IMG/VR virus record: IMGVR_UViG_3300016486_001065
Location: 1 to 21,554 of that record
DNA length: 21,554 bases
Strand: one strand, 5' to 3'
From: a virus
The number at the start of each line of letters is the position of its first letter. Position 1 is the stretch's first letter. The notes under the pieces are model-generated. The model made no database searches and was not told the DNA's origin. It was given only the letters and a program-made list of their open reading frames with translations. This document shows, piece by piece, positions 11,527 to 17,419 of this stretch. The position numbers and the translations under genes are program-made.

Positions 11527-12012
11527 GTGGACCCAGCTTCAGTCACCTTAGCGATAGGCGCCGCCAGTAAAGCGTTCTCGATGCTCAAGCGCGGCTTCGA
11601 GATCGGCCGCGATATTGAGTCTATGCACGGTGACATCCAGAAGTGGATGGGTGCCTCTGCGCAAATCTCCGCGATTGAGAAGTCCACGAAGAATCCAAGC
11701 GTTATCACGCGGCTTCTGACAGGCTCCGGTAACATCGAGGCGATGGCCACGCAGGCGGTGCTGGCCCGCAAGCAGATCGAAGCGCAGCGCTATGATCTGA
11801 AGGTGTGGGTGTCGATGACCTACGGCATGGGAACATGGGAGGAAATCCTGCGCACCGAGGGGCAGCTGCGCAAGCAACGACAAGCCGTAATCGCAGAGCA
11901 GCAAGCGTTCTTTGCAAAAGTGTTCCTTGGCGCCACGCTTTTTGCTACTGTCGGCATAGGCGGCGGGCTGCTGTACTTTTTCGCAATGTTTTTGAAGGAC
12001 CTGCAACAATGA
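11527..12012 (+). CDS. Hypothetical membrane-anchored phage protein
   Basis: A 161-residue protein starting at GTG 11527 (MDPASVTLAIGAASKAFSML), with an amphipathic helical body, a YDLKVWVSMTYGMGTWEEIL segment and a C-terminal membrane segment (~129-155). Similar proteins occur in marine myo- and podoviruses, often unnamed. The start codon lies next to the preceding stop, with GAGGAAG upstream. It overlaps the holin gene by ATGA. The context suggests membrane or lysis function. Confidence 0.7.
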   Translation: MDPASVTLAIGAASKAFSMLKRGFEIGRDIESMHGDIQKWMGASAQISAIEKSTKNPSVITRLLTGSGNIEAMATQAVLARKQIEAQRYDLKVWVSMTYGMGTWEEILRTEGQLRKQRQAVIAEQQAFFAKVFLGATLFATVGIGGGLLYFFAMFLKDLQQ

Positions 12013-12497
12013 AAAACCTGACAGCAATACTCGGGGCGGTAGCCCCCACCATCGCGACCGCGCTAGGCGGCCCGCTGGGCGGCATGGCGCTCAAACTGGT
12101 AGCAGACAAGCTGGGTCTCCCTGAGTCAACCTTGGAAGCGGTCGAGGCTGCGGTAACAAACGCCACACCGGCGCAGCTGGCTGAAATCAAAAAGGTCGAG
12201 GCGGACTTCAAGGTCAGCATGAAACAGCTGGACGTGGATTTGGTTAAGATCGCTGCGTCAGACCGAGACAGCGCGCGTCGCCGCCACGCCAGCGTTAAAG
12301 ATATGACGCCCACCGTCCTTGCCGTAGGGACGCTGCTTGCGTTCTTTGGCTACGTTGGGGCAGTGACGTTCATCGACCACGGTGCCGACCTTGGTCTCAT
12401 CAACGTTGCTGTAGGCTGGCTGGGGGGTAGCGCATCTGCTGTCATCTCCTTCTACTTCGGCGCAAGCAACACAACGGAGAAAACACATGAGCTTTAG
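12009..12497 (+). CDS. Holin of the GTA three-TM type
   Basis: A 162-residue protein that should permeabilise the inner membrane at lysis and release or activate the endolysin. It starts MKNLTAILGAVAPTIATALG, has a charged amphipathic centre (40-98) and two clear C-terminal membrane segments (~101-121 and 130-151) with a short charged loop. Weak hydrophobicity of the N-terminus plus two strong segments matches the 'holin of 3TMs, for gene-transfer release' family. It overlaps the gene before it by four bases and the endolysin by 11, the classic lysis pair. Confidence 0.85.
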   Translation: MKNLTAILGAVAPTIATALGGPLGGMALKLVADKLGLPESTLEAVEAAVTNATPAQLAEIKKVEADFKVSMKQLDVDLVKIAASDRDSARRRHASVKDMTPTVLAVGTLLAFFGYVGAVTFIDHGADLGLINVAVGWLGGSASAVISFYFGASNTTEKTHEL

Positions 12498-12939
12498 ACT
12501 TTCAGAGCGCAGCATGAGCAACCTGCAGGGTGTAGACGAACAGCTCGTGGCAACTGTGAAGCTGGCGATCCTGACCACGAAGATTGATTTCGGTGTGATC
12601 TGCGGACTCCGTACAATAGAGGAACAGCGGGTCCTGGTCGACAAAGGTGCGAGCAAGACCATGCGGTCCAAGCACCTAGACGGCAAGGCCGTTGACCTAA
12701 TGGCCTACATTGGCAGCAGGGGTTCGTGGGAACTGAACCTGTACGACGACATCGCTGACGCCATAAAAGAGGCCGCTGTAGAGACTGGCGCTGTCCTGCG
12801 CTGGGGCGCTGCGTGGCACATCCCGGATATTTGCCAGTGGGACGGCACGATGGAAGATGCTATGAACGCGTATGTTGACCTCCGCCGCAGCCAAGGTAAA
12901 CGCCCCTTCATTGATGGACCTCATTTTGAGCTGGCCTGA
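12487..12939 (+). CDS. Endolysin, M15-family peptidase (VanY/L-Ala-D-Glu type)
   Basis: A 150-residue zinc peptidase expected to cut the stem peptides of peptidoglycan. Zinc ligands are visible in SKHLDGKAVDLMAY (H63, D70) and DGPHFEL (H146), as in T5 endolysin and related M15C enzymes. FGVICGLRTIEEQ (35-47) is the conserved substrate-binding strand. No signal peptide is present, so passage through the membrane would depend on the holin. GGAGA is the ribosome binding site. The full domain is present with no extra wall-binding domain. Confidence 0.93.
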   Translation: MSFRLSERSMSNLQGVDEQLVATVKLAILTTKIDFGVICGLRTIEEQRVLVDKGASKTMRSKHLDGKAVDLMAYIGSRGSWELNLYDDIADAIKEAAVETGAVLRWGAAWHIPDICQWDGTMEDAMNAYVDLRRSQGKRPFIDGPHFELA

Positions 12940-12954
12940 CCAAGGAATACGGTG

Positions 12955-13455
12955 ATGGCAAAGTCTTCCGCATGGCAGCGAAAAGAGGGCAAGGACCCGT
13001 CTGGCGGCCTCAACGCCAAGGGAAGGGCTTCCGCCAAAAAGCAAGGCATGAACCTCAAACCACCCGCGCCGAACCCAAAGAACAAGAAGGACGCTGCCCG
13101 GAAGAAGAGCTTTTGCTCCAGGATGGGCGGAATGCCCGGTCCGATGAAAGATGCCAAGGGGAAACCGACGCGTAAGGCGCTGTCGTTAAAAAGTGGAAAT
13201 GCTGATATGCCCATATCCAGATCAAATATGAAGCAACAGGTCGCCAAGCCTCCTGCAAAGCGGATGGCCAAGGGCGGCGAAGCGAAGTCCAAGGTCAACG
13301 AGGCGGGCAACTACACCAAGCCCAGCATGCGCAAGTCCTTGTTCAACAGCATCAAGTCTGGCGGCAAGGGCGGCGCCCCAGGGCAGTGGTCGGCCCGCAA
13401 GGCTCAGATGCTGGCCAAGCAGTACGCGGCTAAAGGCGGGGGCTACCGTGATTGA
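12955..13455 (+). CDS. Lys-rich phage protein, DUF6321-like
   Basis: A 166-residue, very basic protein. The start AKSSAWQRKEGKDPSGGLNA with KGRASAKKQGMNLKPPAP and SFCSRMGGM matches my memory of the DUF6321 family of phage proteins. A second basic module (MAKGGEAKSKVNEAGNYTKP, then RKSLFNSIKSG) follows from about residue 103 and also looks like a stand-alone phage motif, so the gene may be a fusion of two small proteins. ATG 12955 is preferred over GTG 12952 (AAGGAA upstream). Function unknown; DNA contact or virion packaging is a guess. Confidence 0.75.
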   Translation: MAKSSAWQRKEGKDPSGGLNAKGRASAKKQGMNLKPPAPNPKNKKDAARKKSFCSRMGGMPGPMKDAKGKPTRKALSLKSGNADMPISRSNMKQQVAKPPAKRMAKGGEAKSKVNEAGNYTKPSMRKSLFNSIKSGGKGGAPGQWSARKAQMLAKQYAAKGGGYRD

Positions 13456-13975
13456 GCAGGACCTGCGGTCTTGGTCCCGTGAGGTCCTCGAGGTGCCGAA
13501 TCAGCACCTGCGCGGCTTGCCGCCCTGTCCTTACGCGCGTAAGGCGTGGCGGGATAACGCGGTCCTTGTGGTCGAGACTGACGACATCATGAGCGATGCG
13601 CGCAAGCATTGCGAAGAGTTCCACGCCCAAGGTAAGGAACTGCTGATCGTTGCGACGTTCGATCTACCCGAGGCGGGCGCGCTGCACGCGCTGTCCGAAG
13701 AACTCAACACGGCGTTCCCTCAGCTGCACTGCATGACGTTCCACCCTGACTATGATGCGGACGACGCAGAGCTGGACTTTCTGACGGACAACGAGTGGCA
13801 AAGCGAGGTCTCTGAAGACTACGCAATGCTGTTTGTACAGGATTTGGCGCAGGTCGTCGCCGCTAGTGACAGGCTGCAGCCTTTAGGCTATTATGACGTG
13901 TATCCCCCAGACGAGTATGAAGCACTCGTCGTCAACCGCAAACGGAGACTGAACCATGGCAATGAAACCTCGTAA
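13448..13975 (+). CDS. Hypothetical conserved phage protein
   Basis: A 175-residue, acidic protein starting at GTG 13448 and overlapping the gene before it by eight bases. It has LPPCPYARKAWRDNAVLVVE (~24-43), which resembles the 'CP(Y/F)A' start of a DUF1415-like domain, then alternating strands and helices and many acidic residues. It is a different type from its basic neighbours. No ribosome binding site is clear, so coupling is likely. A 16-bp perfect palindrome (13529-13544) lies in it. Function unknown. Confidence 0.7.
   Translation: MIEQDLRSWSREVLEVPNQHLRGLPPCPYARKAWRDNAVLVVETDDIMSDARKHCEEFHAQGKELLIVATFDLPEAGALHALSEELNTAFPQLHCMTFHPDYDADDAELDFLTDNEWQSEVSEDYAMLFVQDLAQVVAASDRLQPLGYYDVYPPDEYEALVVNRKRRLNHGNETS
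13529..13544. repeat. 16-bp perfect palindrome CCTTACGCGCGTAAGG
   Basis: A perfect palindrome inside the coding region, encoding part of YARKA. It may be an operator, a hairpin or chance. Confidence 0.45.
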
Positions 13976-14144
13976 GATGATGCGCGGTGGCGCAGCAAAG
14001 AAAATGATGCGCGGCGGTGCTGTTGACATGCCTATGGGCACAAAAAAGATGATGGGCGGCGGTGCGGTCGACATGCCCATGGGCATGAAAAAGGGCGGCG
14101 CGGCCAAGAAAAAGATGATGCGCGGCGCCAAGAATAAGAAGTGA
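13956..14144 (+). CDS. Met/Lys/Gly-rich small repeat protein
   Basis: A 62-residue protein made of repeated KMMRGGA, GGAVDMPMG and GGAAKKKMM blocks. It has no aromatic residues. Such Met/Lys/Arg/Gly-rich peptides are familiar in marine phages and might bind DNA or RNA, but I know of no proven role. CGGAG lies upstream; the start overlaps the preceding gene by 20 bases and the end overlaps the next by four. Confidence 0.75.
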   Translation: MAMKPRKMMRGGAAKKMMRGGAVDMPMGTKKMMGGGAVDMPMGMKKGGAAKKKMMRGAKNKK

Positions 14145-14389
14145 AAAAGCCGCAGAAAAGCCTGAAGGATTGGGGGGATGCTGACTGGGGAACAAAATCC
14201 GGAAAGCCGTCCACCCAGGGCTCGAAAGCAACGGGCGAGCGTTACCTGCCAAAAAAGGCGCGTGACGCTCTCAGCCCTTCCGAATACGCTGCAACGTCCC
14301 GCGCGAAACGCGAAGGGACGCGCAAGGGCAAGCAGTTTGTGGCACAGCCCAAGAAGATCGCCAAGAAGACGGCCAAGTTTAGGAAATAA
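14141..14389 (+). CDS. Small basic protein, DUF5872-like
   Basis: An 82-residue, Lys-rich protein starting at GTG 14141. KSLKDWGDADWGTKSGKPST and KATGERYLPKKA followed by SEYAATSRAKREGTRKGKQF match the pattern I recall as DUF5872, found in phages and some large viruses. A DNA- or RNA-binding role is likely from charge but unproven. It overlaps the Met-rich gene and lies three bases from the next. Confidence 0.8.
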   Translation: MKKPQKSLKDWGDADWGTKSGKPSTQGSKATGERYLPKKARDALSPSEYAATSRAKREGTRKGKQFVAQPKKIAKKTAKFRK

Positions 14390-14392
14390 GCC

Positions 14393-15058
14393 ATGACCCT
14401 CTCCGGCACTGCCGTATTTGAGCTCGATGTCACAGAGTACATCGAAGAGGCTTTCGAGCGCTGCGGCTTGGAGGTCCGTACGGGCTATGACCTGAAGACC
14501 GCCAAGAGGTCCCTGAACCTGATGCTGGCAGAATGGGCGAATCGCGGCCTGAACCAGTGGACGATCCAGCGGACCACTGTGCCCCTGATCGTCGGGACGC
14601 GCGAGTACGCCCTTGGCGCGGAAACGATTGACGTCCTCTCCGCCGTTGTCCGTCGGACAGGGACGGATTTTGCCATGGCCCGCGTGAGCCGCGATACAGA
14701 TTTGAACACCCCAAACAAGTCTACCCAGGGGCGCCCTTCGCAGTTTTTCGTGGCGCGCAGCACGAATCCTGTTCTGCAGGTTTGGCCCACGCCCGATAAT
14801 AACACGGACGTCATTATTCTGGACCGTCTGGTGCGGATGGACGACGCGTCCAGCGCGACAAATACCGTGGACATGCCGTTCCGGTTCTATCCTGCCTTGG
14901 CGGCCGGCTTGGCTTACTACCTGTCCTTGAAGCGGTCGCCGCAGCGCACGCAGCTGCTGAAAGCGGTCTACGAGGAAGAGATGGAGCGCGCGATGTCCGA
15001 GGACCGTGATCGGGCGTCTTTGCGGATTGAGCCCGGTTTCGGTTACAGCGGGATGTGA
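14393..15058 (+). CDS. Head-tail adaptor / tail accessory factor (P22 gp4-like)
   Basis: A 221-residue protein with an N-terminal helical part (DVTEYIEEAFERCGLEV, LKTAKRSLNLMLAEWANRGL), a beta middle (VPLIVGTREYAL, SQFFVARSTNPVLQVWPTP) and a C-terminal helical arm rich in Arg/Glu. This order is typical of the proteins that dock under the portal ring of podoviruses. The exact family is uncertain; a T7 gp11-like tubular protein is the alternative. Confidence 0.7.
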   Translation: MTLSGTAVFELDVTEYIEEAFERCGLEVRTGYDLKTAKRSLNLMLAEWANRGLNQWTIQRTTVPLIVGTREYALGAETIDVLSAVVRRTGTDFAMARVSRDTDLNTPNKSTQGRPSQFFVARSTNPVLQVWPTPDNNTDVIILDRLVRMDDASSATNTVDMPFRFYPALAAGLAYYLSLKRSPQRTQLLKAVYEEEMERAMSEDRDRASLRIEPGFGYSGM

Positions 15059-15060
15059 TC

Positions 15061-15366
15061 ATGGGAAAATTTGCAACGGGGAAGAACGCATACGGCATTT
15101 CTGATCGCTCGGGGTTTCGATACCTTTTGTCGCGTATGAAGAAAGAGTGGACGGGGGCGTTGGTGGGCTTTGACGAATGGGAGCCGAAGCATCCCCAGCT
15201 GGAGCCGCGTCGAAAAGTGGTTGATCCGCAGGCGCTCCGCGATCCGCGGCCCGATATTGTGGAACCGTTGCTTGTTTTTGTAGGAGTCCCGTTGGTGGAG
15301 GCGCCAGGGTTGCTCCCCGTCCAGGCTTTCGGTAAGGTTGGACAGGTCACGGTGGATATAACATGA
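15061..15366 (+). CDS. Conserved small phage protein
   Basis: A 101-residue protein with MGKFATGKNAYGISDRSGFR, then EWEPKHPQLEPRRKVVDPQA. I recognise this as a conserved pattern near adaptor genes of marine phages, without a function. ATG 15061 is chosen over a GTG at 15055 that overlaps the previous stop. The dispersed palindrome variant at 15237-15249 encodes LRDPR here. It overlaps the next gene by ATGA. Confidence 0.75.
   Translation: MGKFATGKNAYGISDRSGFRYLLSRMKKEWTGALVGFDEWEPKHPQLEPRRKVVDPQALRDPRPDIVEPLLVFVGVPLVEAPGLLPVQAFGKVGQVTVDIT
15237..15249. repeat. Dispersed palindrome variant CCGCGATCCGCGG
   Basis: A 13-bp copy of the CGCGATCCGCG variant, far from the other family members and inside a coding region. 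Confidence 0.6.
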
Positions 15367-16010
15367 GCTTTACTTTTGCGCAGCTGAAGCAGGCCGTTCA
15401 GGATTATCTGGAGAACTCGGAGACATCTTTCGTCAACAATCTGCCGCTGTTTATCCGGATGGCGGAGGAGCGCATTTTGAAGAATGTGCGATTGAATTTG
15501 TTCCAAAAAAACGCTTCTGCGGTGGCGGGGGCGGGCAACCAGTTTCTGGCGGTGCCGCCGGATTTCTTGTCACCGTTGTCGTGTTCGGTTACGACGGACG
15601 AGGGCAAGTCGTTCCTGTTGTTCAAGGAGTTGGATTTTATCCAGACGTACAACCCTGACCCTTCTGTTACGGGCGTGCCCCTGTACTTTGCGACTTTTGA
15701 CGTTGACAACTTTTTGCTGGGCCCCCCACCGGACCAAAACTACCCTGTGATTTTGCACTATTTCTACCGTCCGGTCAGCTTGACTGCGGGGCCGGAGGAC
15801 GGGACAACGTGGCTCAGCGAGAATGCGGAGCTCTCTCTTTTGTACGGCACCTTGTTCGAGGCTTACACGTTCCTGAAGGGCGATCCGGACATGATGCAGC
15901 TTTACGCGTCTCGTTTTGCTGAATCGCTGGGGCGCTTGAAGGACTTGGGCGAGGGCAAGGAAACAACGACAGATTACCGTGACGGTAAGGTCCGGGTGCA
16001 GAGGTCCTAA
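15363..16010 (+). CDS. Phage adaptor-like protein (tail tube/head completion)
   Basis: A 215-residue protein: MSFTFAQLKQAVQDYLENSE, IRMAEERILKNVRLNLF, VPPDFLSPLS and a C-terminal LYGTLFEAYTFLKGDPDMMQ helix. This is the pattern of an SU10-type phage adaptor. It probably forms part of the connector between portal and tail. It is translationally coupled to the gene before it. Confidence 0.75.
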   Translation: MSFTFAQLKQAVQDYLENSETSFVNNLPLFIRMAEERILKNVRLNLFQKNASAVAGAGNQFLAVPPDFLSPLSCSVTTDEGKSFLLFKELDFIQTYNPDPSVTGVPLYFATFDVDNFLLGPPPDQNYPVILHYFYRPVSLTAGPEDGTTWLSENAELSLLYGTLFEAYTFLKGDPDMMQLYASRFAESLGRLKDLGEGKETTTDYRDGKVRVQRS

Positions 16011-16294
16011 TGTTTCAAGCAGGAAGCAGCGTCGGTTCGCCCTTTGTGGTGACGTCCAGCAACGGCGGCCACAGCGCCGAGCAGGTCGCAGAGTTGTGCG
16101 TCAACCGGCTGATCAAGGTTTCGGACCAGGCGCCGCCGGAGCTGGCGCAGCAAGCGCGCGCGTTCCGCAAACAAATGCTGGCTGTTGTCTTGCACTATGT
16201 TAGAGTGGCCGCAGCCGAGGACCGGGCCACGGTCTGTGTTAAACTTGAGCAGGCGGGGCATGCGCAGCTTGCGGACCAAATAAGGAGACTTTGA
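16010..16294 (+). CDS. Small conserved phage protein
   Basis: A 94-residue helical protein with a conserved-looking SSNGGHSAEQVAELCVNRLI start and an end (GHAQLADQIRRL) that I have seen in marine phage tail regions. No function is known to me. The ATG overlaps the preceding stop by one base (TAATG), with GAGGT as ribosome binding site. Confidence 0.75.
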   Translation: MFQAGSSVGSPFVVTSSNGGHSAEQVAELCVNRLIKVSDQAPPELAQQARAFRKQMLAVVLHYVRVAAAEDRATVCVKLEQAGHAQLADQIRRL

Positions 16295-16295
16295 G

Positions 16296-16730
16296 ATGGC
16301 GTTTACTGGAAATTTTCTTGCCACGAGCTTTAAGCAGGAAATTCTTAAAGGGGTGCATGATCTGTCGGTGACGGGCAATGTCTTCAATCTTGCTTTGTAC
16401 ACGAACGACGCGTCCTTCACGGCGGCGACGACGGCATACACTGTTACGAACGAGGTTGCCAATTCGGGCAGCTATGCGGCAGGTGGCGGGGCATTGACGA
16501 AGAACGGCGTGGCGACATCGGGAACCACGGCGTTTGTGGATTTCGAGGACATCTCGTTCACCTCTGCAACGATCACGGCCCGCGGCGCGCTGATCTATAA
16601 CGACACGGCGTCGGGCGACCCTGTTGTGTCGGTTTTGGACTTTGGCGAGAACAAGACGTCGACCACCGGCACATTCACTGTCCAGTTCCCGACACCGGAT
16701 GCCAGTAGCGCCATAATTCGAATCGCATAA
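16296..16730 (+). CDS. Tail/virion surface structural protein
   Basis: A 144-residue beta-rich protein (MAFTGNFLATSFKQEILKGV, FNLALYTNDASFTAATTAYT) with many Thr, Ser, Gly and Ala. It resembles small virion proteins found just before fibre genes in marine phages. AAGGAGA provides a good ribosome binding site. The exact location in the virion is unknown. Confidence 0.7.
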   Translation: MAFTGNFLATSFKQEILKGVHDLSVTGNVFNLALYTNDASFTAATTAYTVTNEVANSGSYAAGGGALTKNGVATSGTTAFVDFEDISFTSATITARGALIYNDTASGDPVVSVLDFGENKTSTTGTFTVQFPTPDASSAIIRIA

Positions 16731-16742
16731 GGAGGGCCTGCA

Positions 16743-17408
16743 ATGACCCTTATCTCAGGCTGGGGCCGAGGTTCGTGGTCCGAGGGCGCTTGGAATGAGC
16801 CGATTCCTGCGGAGGTTACGGGCGTTTCTGTGTCCGGGCAGGTCGGCACTGTTGCTGTCACGGGTTCGGCTATTTTTGCGGTTACGGGCGTTTCTGCGTC
16901 TGGGCAGGTTGGCACTGTTGCTGTGGATGCGGGGGCCACGGCGGAGGTTACGGGCGTTTCTGTGTCTGGGCAGGTTGGCACTGTTGCTGTCACGGGTTCG
17001 GCTATTTTTGCGGTTACGGGCGTTTCTGCGGACGGGGCTGTTGGCACTGTCGCGGTAAATGCTGCGACCGATGTCCCTGTTACGGGCGTTTCTGCGTCTG
17101 GGCAGGTTGGCACTGTTGCTGTGGATGCGGGGGCCACGGCGGAGGTTACGGGCGTTTCTGCGTCTGGGCAGGTTGGCACTGTTGCTGTCACGGGTTCGGC
17201 TATTTTTGCGGTTACGGGCGTTTCTGTGTCTGGGCAGGTTGGCACTGTTGCTGTGGACGCGGGTGCCACGGCTTTCCTTGTTGGGGTCACGGCGGTCGGC
17301 CGCGTGGGCCAAGCTGTCGTTTGGGGCAAAGTAATCCCAGACCCAGGCAATACATGGACGGATGTTGATCCGTCTGCTATAACCATTTGGACGCCAATCG
17401 CTGCGTGA
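16743..17408 (+). CDS. 22-residue tandem-repeat virion protein
   Basis: A 221-residue protein. After a GWGRGSWSEGAW head (6-17), seven 22-residue repeats run from about 25 to 178, each VTGVSxSGQVGTVAV plus one of three tails (TGSAIFA, DAGATAE, NAATDVP), then a degenerate eighth and a Trp/Pro end. At DNA level the 66-bp units are nearly identical, so they are recent or homogenised. The pattern suggests a beta-solenoid or fibre shaft. The GWG...W head is often seen in marine phage tail proteins. GGAGGG lies upstream of ATG 16743. Confidence 0.8.
   Translation: MTLISGWGRGSWSEGAWNEPIPAEVTGVSVSGQVGTVAVTGSAIFAVTGVSASGQVGTVAVDAGATAEVTGVSVSGQVGTVAVTGSAIFAVTGVSADGAVGTVAVNAATDVPVTGVSASGQVGTVAVDAGATAEVTGVSASGQVGTVAVTGSAIFAVTGVSVSGQVGTVAVDAGATAFLVGVTAVGRVGQAVVWGKVIPDPGNTWTDVDPSAITIWTPIAA
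16815..17276 (+). repeat. 66-bp tandem coding repeat, seven units
   Basis: Seven near-identical 66-bp units with alternating tail sequences; the two commonest tails alternate almost regularly. Such an array is open to gain or loss of units by slippage, which would change protein length in multiples of 22 residues without a frameshift. Confidence 0.8.
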
Positions 17409-17419
17409 GGAGATGAGCT

